From: Fontibacter flavus
Lineage (GTDB): Bacteria > Bacteroidota > Bacteroidia > Cytophagales > Cyclobacteriaceae
Direction of reading: 5' to 3'
NCBI RefSeq assembly: GCF_042432905.1
Contig: NZ_JBHLWI010000004.1
Location: 1-64,000 of the forward strand
Length of the DNA stretch: 64,000 nucleotides
Shown here: one piece after another, positions 8,294-17,085 of the stretch
How positions within the stretch are numbered: the first letter of the stretch is position 1
Layout: each line of letters opens with the position of its first letter
Program-made: the position numbers and the translations under genes
Notes under the pieces: model-generated
What the model saw: only the letters and a program-made list of their open reading frames with translations
The model's database searches: none
What the model was told of the DNA's origin: nothing

Positions 8294-8332
8294 TATTCCC
8301 ACCTTATTTCCATTATATTTCACCCATATTTC
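8294..8332 (+). promoter_or_regulatory. second TATTTC array with 11-bp period
   Basis: A variant (TATTCC) at 8294 is followed by TATTTC at 8305, 8316 and 8327, again at exact 11-bp steps. The last unit ends 10 bp before the epimerase ATG, so the array probably lies within or at the edge of the 5' leader. Confidence 0.6.
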
Positions 8333-8342
8333 ATTTCAAAGT

Positions 8343-9341
8343 ATGAAAAAAACTTTCCAATGTATTGATGCCCATACCTGTGGCAATCCGGTCAGGGTAG
8401 TGGCCGGTGGTGTTCCTTTCCTTAAAGGCAACAATATGCTCGAAAAGCGGCAGTATTTTCTGGAAAACTTGGACTGGATCCGTACGGGGCTGATGTTTGA
8501 ACCCCGCGGACATGATATGATGTCGGGGTCTATGCTTTTTCCTCCCCATGATCCTGAAAATGACTTTGCCGTGTTGTTCATCGAAACTTCCGGTTGTCTG
8601 CCGATGTGCGGACATGGTACCATTGGTACCATTACCATTGCCATTGAAGAAGGATTGATCACGCCCAAGACGCCTGGTTTCCTTCGCATGGAAGCACCGG
8701 CGGGCTTGGTCTTAGTGGAATACAAACAGGAAGGCAACAAGGTAACGTCCGTCAAATTGACCAATATCAAGAGTTTTCTGGCCGCTGAAGCTTTGGAGAT
8801 AGAAATCGAAGAATTGGGTAAACTCACCGTGGATGTGGCCTATGGGGGGAATTTTTATTGCATTGTGGATCCTCAGGAAAACTTCCCCGGCTTGGAGCAT
8901 TATAAAGCCGAGCAGTTGATTTCTATGGCCCGCAACCTGAGGCAGAAGATGAATGAAAAATATGAGTTTGTACATCCTGAACACCCTCAGATAAAAGGAC
9001 TTTCCCATGTACTTTGGACAGGAAAAACATTGGATGAAAGCAGCACAGCCCGAAATGCTGTATTCTATGGAGACAAGGCCATAGACCGCTCTCCTTGTGG
9101 TACGGGAACATCTGCGCGCATGGCCCAGTGGTTTGCCAAAGGTTGGTTGAAGCCTGGAGAAGACTTTATCCATGAGAGTTTTATTGGCTCGAAATTCACG
9201 GGTAGGATAGAAGAAGTTACGGAAATTGCAGGAAAGCCGGCCATTGTGCCGAGCATAGAAGGTTGGGCGAAAATCTATGGCTACAATACGATTATCATGG
9301 ATGACGATGATCCGTATGTGTATGGATTTCAGGTGATTTGA
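8343..9341 (+). CDS. 4-hydroxyproline 2-epimerase (proline racemase family)
   Basis: The protein has 332 residues. Proline-racemase family enzymes use two cysteines as acid/base pair. Both are present: Cys89 in LPMCGHGTIG and Cys252 in DRSPCGTGTSA. The trans-3-hydroxyproline dehydratases of the family have Thr at the second position, so this is an epimerase/racemase. The cluster context points to conversion of trans-4-hydroxy-L-proline to cis-4-hydroxy-D-proline, the first pathway step. The start at ATG gives the usual KTFQCIDAHTCGNP opening. The gene is separated from the dehydrogenase by the VapBC insertion. Confidence 0.9.
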   Translation: MKKTFQCIDAHTCGNPVRVVAGGVPFLKGNNMLEKRQYFLENLDWIRTGLMFEPRGHDMMSGSMLFPPHDPENDFAVLFIETSGCLPMCGHGTIGTITIAIEEGLITPKTPGFLRMEAPAGLVLVEYKQEGNKVTSVKLTNIKSFLAAEALEIEIEELGKLTVDVAYGGNFYCIVDPQENFPGLEHYKAEQLISMARNLRQKMNEKYEFVHPEHPQIKGLSHVLWTGKTLDESSTARNAVFYGDKAIDRSPCGTGTSARMAQWFAKGWLKPGEDFIHESFIGSKFTGRIEEVTEIAGKPAIVPSIEGWAKIYGYNTIIMDDDDPYVYGFQVI

Positions 9342-9411
9342 GAGATTAGAGGCGAGAGATTAGAAGCGAGAGTTTAGAAACAAGAGGCAAGAATCAAGAA
9401 ACAAGAGATAA
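9342..9411 (+). repeat. five purine-rich 14-bp tandem units
   Basis: Starting right after the epimerase stop codon, five degenerate 14-bp units (consensus GAGATTAGAAGCGA, drifting to GAAACAAGAGATAA) follow each other without gaps. Almost every base on the plus strand is A or G, with scattered T and C. A similar but poorer purine-rich run follows the deaminase gene at 5687-5735. No function is assigned. Confidence 0.65.
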
Positions 9412-9526
9412 GAATTTCGGAAGGTGGAAGTCGGATATTGGAATTTGAACCATTTAGAAGTTAATGGAATTAAGAAATTCATTAAGAAAAGTCGGATGTC
9501 GAAAGGCTGATTTCGAAATGATTTGG

Positions 9527-9583
9527 TCCCGATTGCTATTGGGATTTAGCGACAGCCTGTCCCGATAGCAAAGCGATTCGGGA
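9527..9583. repeat. two REP-like palindromes in the epimerase-dehydrogenase gap
   Basis: TCCCGATTGCTATTGGGA (9527-9544) and a 24-bp relative at 9560-9583 starting TCCCGATAGC and ending GATTCGGGA are imperfect inverted repeats sharing the TCCCGAT arm. They resemble dispersed extragenic palindromes. The remaining 300 bp before the next start is AT-rich, with no further feature except a GGTTGATTGG-type short repeat. Confidence 0.5.
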
Positions 9584-9905
9584 GGCCAGGATGCGGGGTG
9601 GGAATAAGAACCAAGGCAAAAGGGGGATATCTGAATAAAATCTGCGAAGATCAGCTCAATCCGCATCATCAGCGTGCCATCATTGCAAGAAATCGGGTTT
9701 TGTAGTTTTTAACATGTCAATTTCCTACCATTTTTCGTCAACCTACATCACTAGGTTGATTGGTGAAAAACTTACCTTCGCCTATCAAAAATAAGGTATA
9801 GGAAACCACCAAAATCCTTATCTTTCATTTTCAAAAATGTATTAAAGTACTACCAATGGGTCGGCCTACTTGGTACTTTGTACATGGTACTTCGTGCAAT
9901 TGTAT

Positions 9906-11153
9906 ATGAAACCAACCATCATCATCGGCGGAGGCGTTCTCGGCCTTTTTTCAGCATACTACCTTAGCGAACAGGGGGTAGAAGTGATTATTGTGGACAA
10001 AAGTGACATGCAGGATACCACTTCTACAGGAAATGCGGGCATGATCGTTCCCAGCCATATTATCCCGCTCTCAGCACCTGGGATGATTGCTAAGGGAATT
10101 GCCTGGATGTTTTCTTCCAAAAGCCCTTTTTACATCCATCCAAGACTTGACCGCAAACTCCTGGAATGGTCCTGGCTGTTTTACCGCTCAGCCAACGCCA
10201 ACCATGTGGAAAAATCCATCCCCTATCTGAAAAACATTTCCCTCCTCAGCAAAGCGCTTTATCAGGAATTCAGAACTGCCCATAAGGATGCTGTAGATCT
10301 GGAAATGGCTGAAAAAGGTTTGATGATGATTTATCAAACAGCAGAGGTGGAAAAAGAAGAAATTGAATTTGCTCATCTGGCACGTCAGCATGGTCTGGAT
10401 GCAGAAGTACTCAGCCCTGCGGATATTGCAAAGGTGGAACCCAATTTGGAAGTGAAAGCCCGCGGAGCAGTATTGTTTCCAGGGGATGCCCACCTTTCTC
10501 CGTCAAACCTGTACAGGTTTTTGAAAAAATATCTATCGGAAAAAGGCGTCAAATTCCTTCCCAACCGTAAAGTGTTAGGTTTTGAAAAACATGCTGGCAA
10601 GGTCACCGCAGTACTCACGGAAGAAGGAAGTTTGAGTGCAGAAAAAGTCATTCTTTGCGGCGGAGCTTGGTCGGCGGAATTGGCCCAAAAGCTAGGATTC
10701 AAATTGCCCATGATGGGCGGTAAGGGCTATAGTTTTATGCAGGACAACCAACCTGAAATCCTACAGGCCTCTATCCTTACTGAAATGAAAGTGGCGGTAA
10801 GTCCTTATGGACAGCAGGTTCGCTTTGGAGGTACCATGGAAATAGCCGGAATAGACGAATCCATCAACATCAACAGGGTAAAAGGAATTTTTGAATCCAT
10901 CAACCGATATTACCCTAGTTTTCAGTCAAAATTCCCTGAAGGCGAAAAGATTTGGAAAGGTCTCAGACCATGTTCACCGGATGGTCTGCCCTATATCGGT
11001 GCAGCCCCAGGTTATGATAACGTCTGGTTTGGAACAGGCCATGGCATGATGGGGGTCAGCATGGCTCCTGCCACCGGAAAAATCCTTGCTGACCTTCATG
11101 AAGGCAACGCGTCGCCTATGGATATCAAGGCTTTTGAGGTGGGGAGGTTTTAA
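9906..11153 (+). CDS. FAD-dependent D-amino-acid dehydrogenase, probable cis-4-hydroxy-D-proline dehydrogenase
   Basis: This 415-residue DadA/glycine-oxidase-type flavoprotein has the N-terminal dinucleotide-binding loop GGGVLG followed by VIIVDKSDM, the STGNAGMIVPSH segment typical of DadA, and the C-terminal FAD contact GLRPCSPDGLPYIG with GHGMMGVSMAPATG. It should oxidise cis-4-hydroxy-D-proline to the pyrroline that feeds the deaminase. The start at ATG places the FAD motif at residues 8-13; the 12 residues upstream in frame have no family support. The gene lies 564 bp after the epimerase and may have its own promoter. Confidence 0.88.
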   Translation: MKPTIIIGGGVLGLFSAYYLSEQGVEVIIVDKSDMQDTTSTGNAGMIVPSHIIPLSAPGMIAKGIAWMFSSKSPFYIHPRLDRKLLEWSWLFYRSANANHVEKSIPYLKNISLLSKALYQEFRTAHKDAVDLEMAEKGLMMIYQTAEVEKEEIEFAHLARQHGLDAEVLSPADIAKVEPNLEVKARGAVLFPGDAHLSPSNLYRFLKKYLSEKGVKFLPNRKVLGFEKHAGKVTAVLTEEGSLSAEKVILCGGAWSAELAQKLGFKLPMMGGKGYSFMQDNQPEILQASILTEMKVAVSPYGQQVRFGGTMEIAGIDESININRVKGIFESINRYYPSFQSKFPEGEKIWKGLRPCSPDGLPYIGAAPGYDNVWFGTGHGMMGVSMAPATGKILADLHEGNASPMDIKAFEVGRF

Positions 11154-11198
11154 TCCTGGGTTTCTCTGATTTCAAGGAAATTTTTATTGTAAAGAATA

Positions 11199-11238
11199 TT
11201 ACAGTAATTTCTGTTACAGTAATGCGGGTTACAATATA
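11199..11238. repeat. three 15-bp tandem units TTACAGTAAT
   Basis: TTACAGTAAT starts at 11199 and 11214 and the related TTACAATAT at 11229, at exact 15-bp intervals. It lies between convergent genes. Each unit is itself semi-palindromic (ATTACTGTAAC on the other strand). It could be a protein-binding array or a simple tandem repeat. Confidence 0.5.
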
Positions 11239-11359
11239 TTGAATTATGATATTTTATGATTGAAAAATCAGCCAAGTTGTTGCTTTCATTTTCTGACTAT
11301 CAGGTAGAGTATCGATGCTTGTCTTTGGAAGATTTGTGAAATATTTGAAAAATAAAGTC

Positions 11360-12112
11360 TTATCCCTCAAAAACCGGATCTTCCCGGTCAATAACTCCTC
11401 TGATAAAAACGATCATACGGTCAATTTCCTCCCAAGTAAAACCCAAATGGGATTGGGAATGGGCCAATGCATCTCTCAACCTTCCGATATTGTTCATCAT
11501 GTCCACCCAATTGTCCCGGCTGAAATCAGGCTCAAATTTCCGGAAGCGTTGTTTTTTCGAAAACACAGAACCTAAATCCCCAAACTGCAAACATTGGATC
11601 AAGTCAATTTCTTCTCCTCTTGCTTTTTTCCAATCATATAGCTCCTTGGCTTGACCCAATCGGTTTGCCGTGATGCTATCCTCCCAATGGGGAAGCTGCT
11701 TCCTGATCAGGTCTTTCAGGTGGGTTTCCAAAAGACTGATCAACCCGAAAAAACCGATTCTCATAGGTATTTTATCCAAGTCCGTACGGGTCACGATGTA
11801 TGCGGGATTACCGTCTTCATCTTTGATGAAATACCGCCTTCTTTCGATCAACAAACGAAAAGCCTTTAGCAGAGGCGTGTCGGCTTCCATCCAGTCCTCC
11901 TCTGTTATTTCAGAAAGTGTTTTATCTCCTTCATCGTATTTCATCCATTGCCCATCCACATTGACTATAGCAGAATGGAAATTTCGTTTTTCCATTTCTT
12001 CCCGGAAATTAGATTGGTCAAAAAGCATGAGGTTTTCCGCAATGGGCATCACATTGATCTGCTCTTCAAAAAGTAACCGAAGCCGGTCCATGGAATTCAT
12101 TCTGGCTTTCAT
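11360..12112 (-). CDS. CBS-like protein with HEPN-type RxxxxH motif
   Basis: The protein is 250 residues from the ATG; an in-frame TTG lies one codon upstream. The first half contains a CBS-like strand-helix pattern (LLIERRRYFIKDEDGNPAYI followed by VTRTDLDKIP). The second half is helical and ends with IGRLRDALAHSQSH, an R-x4-H motif as in HEPN ribonuclease domains. CBS pairs usually sense adenylates and HEPN domains cut RNA or mediate antiviral toxicity, so this could be a nucleotide-gated RNase. That is inference from short motifs; no full-family match is claimed. The gene stands alone between the hydroxyproline and arginine loci. Confidence 0.5.
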   Translation of the reverse strand: MKARMNSMDRLRLLFEEQINVMPIAENLMLFDQSNFREEMEKRNFHSAIVNVDGQWMKYDEGDKTLSEITEEDWMEADTPLLKAFRLLIERRRYFIKDEDGNPAYIVTRTDLDKIPMRIGFFGLISLLETHLKDLIRKQLPHWEDSITANRLGQAKELYDWKKARGEEIDLIQCLQFGDLGSVFSKKQRFRKFEPDFSRDNWVDMMNNIGRLRDALAHSQSHLGFTWEEIDRMIVFIRGVIDREDPVFEG

Positions 12113-12238
12113 CAAATAGGGGATTTTTTTTCAGGAGTTTATCGAAGGTTTAAAGTACGGCAAAGTAAGCATTTTTCCGAACCGGGAATTTGATGAAAAG
12201 TAACAGTCATCCTTATCTCAATAATCCTTTAAAAATAA

Positions 12239-12277
12239 AAAGGGCTTCAGTCATGAGATATGTGACTGAAGCCCTTT
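12239..12277 (-). terminator. terminator of the arginine operon
   Basis: A perfect 15-bp stem (AAAGGGCTTCAGTCA / TGACTGAAGCCCTTT) with a 9-base loop lies 7 bp after the argJ stop. On the minus strand it is followed by a T-rich run (12231-12240). This is a textbook intrinsic terminator. Confidence 0.9.
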
Positions 12278-12284
12278 CTGTATT

Positions 12285-13499
12285 TTATGTTGTGTAAACA
12301 GAGTTGAACATGACATAATCGGTGGTGAGATCTGTGCCCCAGCCCACTCCGGATTCCTGTCCTGTGTTGAGTTCCAGGTGTACCCTGATATGAGAGTCTC
12401 TCAATAATTTTTTGACATAGTTTTTGTCAAAATCAACAGGTTGGCCCTTGTCCAGAACCTGTACCAATTTGTCTTTGTCTCCGACAAATAGATTGACTTT
12501 TTTGTAATTGAAATGAAGACCGGTATTGCCACAAGCAGCGATAATCCTTCCCCAGTTTGGATCTCTGCCAAACATCGCTGTTTTGACAAGGGTAGAGTCG
12601 GAAATGGCCCGTACAAATTTCCGGGCTATTTCACCAGACCGGGCTTTGCAGACCTTGTATTCGATAAATTTTGAGGCTCCTTCTCCATCTGAGACAATCA
12701 ATTTGGCCAAATGTGTCAGGATTTCCTGTAGTTTTTCTCTGAATATAATATATCCGGGATCTTTTTCTGAGGTGATTTTTTTATTGCCCGCCAAACCATT
12801 GGCCATTACTGCTACCATATCATTCGTAGAGGTATCCCCATCTACAGTAATCATGTTGAATGATCGGTCTACACTGTGTCTTAATGCTTTGTCCAAGAGT
12901 TGTGCATCTATGTCCAGGTCAGTGACAATGAATCCCAGCATGGTGGCCATATTGGGATGGATCATTCCTGAGCCCTTGGCCACACCACCCAAGTTGATGG
13001 TTTTTCCATCATGTTGAAATTCCACAAAACCTTCTTTTGCAAAGGTGTCGGTAGTCAGTATGGCATTGGCCACAAAGGATCCGGCTTTGGTATTGTCTGA
13101 GAGTTTGTGGATGTTTTCTTTGATCCCATTGACTACATCATCTGTTGGGAAGCGTTCACCAATCAACCCAGTGGAGGCCACAATCACATCTTCCTGTGGG
13201 ATATTCAAGAGTTCAGCCGTTGTTTTTACCATAGCTTCAGCACCAAGTCTGCCCTGTTCTCCTGTGCAGGCATTGGCATTGCCGGCATTACAGACTATGA
13301 CCTGGGCACGGTTATTTTCCTTGACATGTTTTTCGCTGATTTCTACTGGTTCTGCCCTGACCTTGTTTTGGGTAAAGACTGCGGCAGCGGCAGCAGGTAC
13401 TTCTGAATAGATAATGGCCAGATCCCTGCGCATGGATTTGACTCCGGTGTGGGCACCCCAACATTTGATGCCCCTGACATTGGTTATATTTTTTATCAT
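12285..13499 (-). CDS. argJ: glutamate N-acetyltransferase / ornithine acetyltransferase ArgJ
   Basis: This 404-residue protein is of normal length for ArgJ. It carries the self-processing site in HPNMATMLGF, where cleavage before Thr186 creates the two subunits and the catalytic nucleophile, preceded by the conserved GGVAKGSGMI. ArgJ moves the acetyl group from N-acetylornithine to glutamate, making the arginine pathway cyclic. A bifunctional form can also use acetyl-CoA, which cannot be decided here. It is the last gene of argB-argD-argC-argJ, 13 bp after argC, and is followed by a strong terminator. Confidence 0.95.
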   Translation of the reverse strand: MIKNITNVRGIKCWGAHTGVKSMRRDLAIIYSEVPAAAAAVFTQNKVRAEPVEISEKHVKENNRAQVIVCNAGNANACTGEQGRLGAEAMVKTTAELLNIPQEDVIVASTGLIGERFPTDDVVNGIKENIHKLSDNTKAGSFVANAILTTDTFAKEGFVEFQHDGKTINLGGVAKGSGMIHPNMATMLGFIVTDLDIDAQLLDKALRHSVDRSFNMITVDGDTSTNDMVAVMANGLAGNKKITSEKDPGYIIFREKLQEILTHLAKLIVSDGEGASKFIEYKVCKARSGEIARKFVRAISDSTLVKTAMFGRDPNWGRIIAACGNTGLHFNYKKVNLFVGDKDKLVQVLDKGQPVDFDKNYVKKLLRDSHIRVHLELNTGQESGVGWGTDLTTDYVMFNSVYTT

Positions 13500-13512
13500 G
13501 ACTGCTATTGCG

Positions 13513-14556
13513 TTAAGGTCTTAATGGGATTTGTGTTAACCCGGTTTTTTCCTCCAAACCGAGCATTAAATTCATATTGTGGACTGCCTGACTTGCCGCT
13601 CCTTTGAGCAGGTTGTCTATGGCAGCGATACTGATAATTCTTTGGGTTCTTCGATCCCAATAGGGGAAGACATCACAATAATGACTGCCCCTGACATCTT
13701 TGATTCCAGGAGCCTTTTCTCTTACCCTCACAAAAGGTTTGTCTGCATAAAAATCCCTATAAATTTTTTCCAGTTTTTCCTGATCCATTTGACCTTTTGG
13801 TTTGGTATAGGCGGTAACCAATATGCCTCTATCTACGGGAAGGAGATGTGGGGTAAACTGTACCATTGCATCCGATTGGCCCAATGCAGTAAGTTGTTCC
13901 TCAATTTCAACTGTATGCCGATGTGTTCCGATGCCATAGGCTTTGAAATTTTCATTCACATTTGAGAAATGAGTTGTGTCGCTGGCCTTGATGCCAGCAC
14001 CAGTAAGGCCTGATTTGGCATCAATGATTACCGAATCTGATTCAATTAGCCCATTGGCCATAAGTGGGGCCAAGCTTAAGATGGAAGCGGTAGGGTAGCA
14101 ACCTGGATTGGCTATCAGCCTGCTCTCTTTTATGTTGTCCACATATAGTTCGGGCAAACCATATACTGCATTTTTGAATCCTTCAGGAAAAACATGCTGC
14201 TTTTGGTACCAAGCTTCATATACTTCAGGGCTTTTCAATCTAAAATCGCCTGAAAGGTCAATGATTTTGGCTTTGTGTGATGCCAAGGTTTTGACGAAAT
14301 CCATAGATATACCATGAGGTAGCGCCAGGAAAATAACATCCATATCATCATCCTTGATGACTTGGGAAGAAGCTAAAGTTTTGTCCAATATCCCTAGGAA
14401 CTGAGGATGGAGATCGCTGAATTTTTTTCCTTCATGGCTCTCTGAAGTGATATATTTGATTTCTATATGAGGGTGTTGACAAAGGATCCTGGCCAATTCT
14501 GAACCTGTAAACCCTGTTGCCCCTACGATGGCCACTTTGTATATGCTATTGCTCAT
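13513..14556 (-). CDS. argC: N-acetyl-gamma-glutamyl-phosphate reductase ArgC
   Basis: The protein is 347 residues from the internal ATG, which places the NADP loop GATGFTGSE near the N-terminus as expected; 12 upstream in-frame residues lie inside argD. Catalytic Cys153 sits in NPGCYPTAS. The conserved GLPEL and the C-terminal GTHRHTVEIEEQ region with its catalytic His are present. It reduces N-acetylglutamyl phosphate to the semialdehyde. The first 11 bp overlap the end of argD, indicating translational coupling. Confidence 0.95.
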   Translation of the reverse strand: MSNSIYKVAIVGATGFTGSELARILCQHPHIEIKYITSESHEGKKFSDLHPQFLGILDKTLASSQVIKDDDMDVIFLALPHGISMDFVKTLASHKAKIIDLSGDFRLKSPEVYEAWYQKQHVFPEGFKNAVYGLPELYVDNIKESRLIANPGCYPTASILSLAPLMANGLIESDSVIIDAKSGLTGAGIKASDTTHFSNVNENFKAYGIGTHRHTVEIEEQLTALGQSDAMVQFTPHLLPVDRGILVTAYTKPKGQMDQEKLEKIYRDFYADKPFVRVREKAPGIKDVRGSHYCDVFPYWDRRTQRIISIAAIDNLLKGAASQAVHNMNLMLGLEEKTGLTQIPLRP

Positions 14557-15748
14557 TGTTTTCTTTTTCATGTTGGATAAGTACCAGTTCAAAAGCTGTC
14601 AGGAAATTTTCCAATGCTTTTTGTTCAATATTCAGAGGTGGCACCAAGCGCAGTACATTGCCTGCTGTAGCGTTGGTGATAAAACCCGCTTTCAATAATT
14701 TTTGCATGATTTCTATGGCTGGCACACTTAGAACTATACCCAGCATGAGGCCTTCTCCTCTGATATCTTGAATAATCTGGAATTTTTTTTGAAGCGCTTG
14801 TAGATTTTCTTTAAGCCAATTGCCCTTTTCCTTGGCAGCCTGTCGGAGATTTTCTTCCACAATGACTTTTAAGGTTGCCAGAGAGGCAGCTGTCGCCATT
14901 GGATTGCCGCCAAAGGTGGTTCCATGGTCACCGTATTGGATACTACCTGCTATTTTTTCATTACAGAGAAATGCACCAATGGGCATGCCGCCACCCAGGC
15001 CTTTGGCGAGTGTCATGATGTCCGGTTGTACGCCATACAGATCCTTGGCAAACCAATACCCTGTTCTGCCGATTCCTGATTGGATTTCATCAAAGATGAG
15101 GACTATATCTTCTTCCTCACAGAGTTGTTTGACAGCTTGGAGATAAGGTTTTTCAGCAGGGATTATCCCTCCTTCACCTTGAATAGGTTCCAGGATGATG
15201 GCGGTCACATCTTGGTTGACTTCTTTCTTGAGTGCTTCAAGGTCATTAAAAGGGACTTGTATAAATCCACTTGGCATTGGTCCGAAACCCTCCTGATATT
15301 TAGGTTGCCCAGTGGCAATCGTAGCTAAAGTCCTTCCGTGGAAAGAGTTTTCCATCGAGATGATCTTACCGCCTCTTCCTTTGCTATGCGCATAGCGGCG
15401 GGCAATCTTGATGGCCCCCTCTACAGATTCTGCTCCACTGTTGGTAAAAAATATGCGATCCATTCCGGAGATTTTCACCAACAATTCCGAAAGGGCTACC
15501 TGGGCAGGGCTGACAAAAAAGTTGGAAATATGCATCAGCTCAGCGGCCTGATCCTGAATTGCCTCTACTACTTTTGGATGACAATGCCCCACGTTGTTGA
15601 CCGCAATGCCTGCCAGCATATCGGTGTATTCCTTATTTTCAATGTCCCATAATTTGGATCCTTTTCCCTTGACAAAGGTGAGTGGAATTCTTTTGAAAGT
15701 CGGGAGATAATATTGTTGGTCTTTGGTATGTAGGTCTATGTTTTTCAT
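14546..15748 (-). CDS. argD: acetylornithine aminotransferase ArgD
   Basis: This 400-residue class-III PLP aminotransferase has GAESVEGAIK for cofactor binding, Asp220 in FDEIQSGIGRTG contacting the pyridine ring, and Lys249 in TLAKGLGGG forming the internal aldimine. It converts N-acetylglutamate semialdehyde to N-acetylornithine. The start overlaps argB by 4 bp and the end overlaps argC by 11 bp, so all three are probably translated from one message. Enzymes of this family can also act on succinylated or GABA-type substrates; the operon argues for acetylornithine. Confidence 0.94.
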   Translation of the reverse strand: MKNIDLHTKDQQYYLPTFKRIPLTFVKGKGSKLWDIENKEYTDMLAGIAVNNVGHCHPKVVEAIQDQAAELMHISNFFVSPAQVALSELLVKISGMDRIFFTNSGAESVEGAIKIARRYAHSKGRGGKIISMENSFHGRTLATIATGQPKYQEGFGPMPSGFIQVPFNDLEALKKEVNQDVTAIILEPIQGEGGIIPAEKPYLQAVKQLCEEEDIVLIFDEIQSGIGRTGYWFAKDLYGVQPDIMTLAKGLGGGMPIGAFLCNEKIAGSIQYGDHGTTFGGNPMATAASLATLKVIVEENLRQAAKEKGNWLKENLQALQKKFQIIQDIRGEGLMLGIVLSVPAIEIMQKLLKAGFITNATAGNVLRLVPPLNIEQKALENFLTAFELVLIQHEKENNEQ

Positions 15749-16575
15749 GATTGTTTTTTAATGGTGGTTCCGATTTTTTCCTCTGTTTCAAAGTAATGAA
15801 GCAATTGCTCTGGCTTGGTACCGTTGAGGATCACAGCGTTTTTCACTCCTTTTTTGAGGGCATTTTCACAGGATTGGATTTTGGGAATCATACCTCCCTG
15901 AATGACCGAACCATAGAGTTGCGGTAGTTCCTGCAGGGAAATAGTACGGACGATCGAATGGGGGTCAGGGTAATGTCTATAAAGCCCTTCGACATCTGTA
16001 AGGGAGATGTAATAATCGGCTTTTATGGCAGCGGCAATTTCGCCGGCGAAGTCATCTGCATTGATATTGTAGCCCAATCCATTCTGATCAGCGCCAATAC
16101 TTGCCATGACAGGTATGAACTTGTTCTGGGAGAGTGTAGATATCAATTCAGGGTTAATGGTAGTAATTTCACCTACTCGGCCCAAGTCAACCTCTTTGTT
16201 GGTGCCATCACTAAGGGATAGCTGCAATTTTTTTTGTTTGACAGTGACTGTTTGATTGTCAAGACCCGAAAGTCCGATGGCTTTTACGCCATATTGCGAA
16301 AAAGTGGTGACCAAGTTGGCATTGACTTCTCCAATGAGGGTTTTTTGGATTTCTTTAAAAGCCTCAGGGCTGGTTTGTCTCTGTCCCTGGATAAACTCAG
16401 AGTTTATTTGGGCTTTTTCAAGAGCCCTGTTGATAAAGGGGCCGCCTCCATGTACCAGGACGATCTCATGTCCAGTATCGGAGAGTTGTTTGAGGGTTTG
16501 TGCGATTTGAATTTGTAACTGTTGATTGATCATGGCATTCCCACCGTATTTGATGAGAAGCTTGGAAGAAAGCAT
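15745..16575 (-). CDS. argB: acetylglutamate kinase ArgB
   Basis: The 276-residue amino-acid kinase begins MLSSKLLIKYGGNAM, with the K-x-GGNA phosphate-binding start, followed by VHGGGPFI and IKADYYISLTDVEGLY. It phosphorylates N-acetylglutamate. No N-terminal regulatory helix of the arginine-inhibited hexameric type is present, so feedback control may differ. It is the first gene of the operon, preceded by a 510-bp gap that should hold the promoter. The carbamoyltransferase, argG and argH are not in the window. Confidence 0.94.
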   Translation of the reverse strand: MLSSKLLIKYGGNAMINQQLQIQIAQTLKQLSDTGHEIVLVHGGGPFINRALEKAQINSEFIQGQRQTSPEAFKEIQKTLIGEVNANLVTTFSQYGVKAIGLSGLDNQTVTVKQKKLQLSLSDGTNKEVDLGRVGEITTINPELISTLSQNKFIPVMASIGADQNGLGYNINADDFAGEIAAAIKADYYISLTDVEGLYRHYPDPHSIVRTISLQELPQLYGSVIQGGMIPKIQSCENALKKGVKNAVILNGTKPEQLLHYFETEEKIGTTIKKQS

Positions 16576-17085
16576 GTTGGTTAAATTTTAATGAAAATTT
16601 CTATTTAGGGGAGATATATGTTTTCCAAATTTTATTTCAAAAAACCATCCCAAGAACGTTTGTTTCCTAATTAAACAAATACCATTCCATGTAAGGGAAA
16701 TTTTATTCTAAATTACGGTTTAGTGCAAAATTCCTTTACAGGGTGCTACTTTGACTTCTAAAAGTTAAATTTTTCCAACCGATGTGTCAGTTTTGTCAGT
16801 CGTTCATGTCAGTTTAAAACAGAATGATGCAAGGAATAAATTGAACAAATTTTTTTAAAAATACCCTAAATTAGGTATTTCCCCATGTGAATGTTATGAA
16901 TACCTTTGGCCTGGGTGATTAAGTGACTTTTTAATCCTATTGTTTTCAGGAAAGTCAAGGGGAATTTGTTTGGAGATTTTTTGCCCCTGCTTTTTCTATT
17001 TTTCAATGTAGATTATGTCAATTCTTTTGGGAAATAGGGAATACAGAATTAATTTGTGTTGCAGAATACAATTAACCCCAAATAC
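16576..17085. other. intergenic region with an AT-rich palindrome
   Basis: No gene was found in this 510-bp gap between divergent genes. An inverted repeat AAATACC-N8-GGTATTT lies at 16859-16880, and TGTCAGT occurs three times around 16787-16812. A similar ACCCT...AGGG palindrome lies ahead of rlmN. It probably contains the promoters of argB and of the membrane-protein gene. Confidence 0.5.

Noticed and set aside
8343..9341. The epimerase gene as trans-3-hydroxyproline dehydratase
   Set aside because: That enzyme has Thr in place of the second cysteine; here both cysteines are present.
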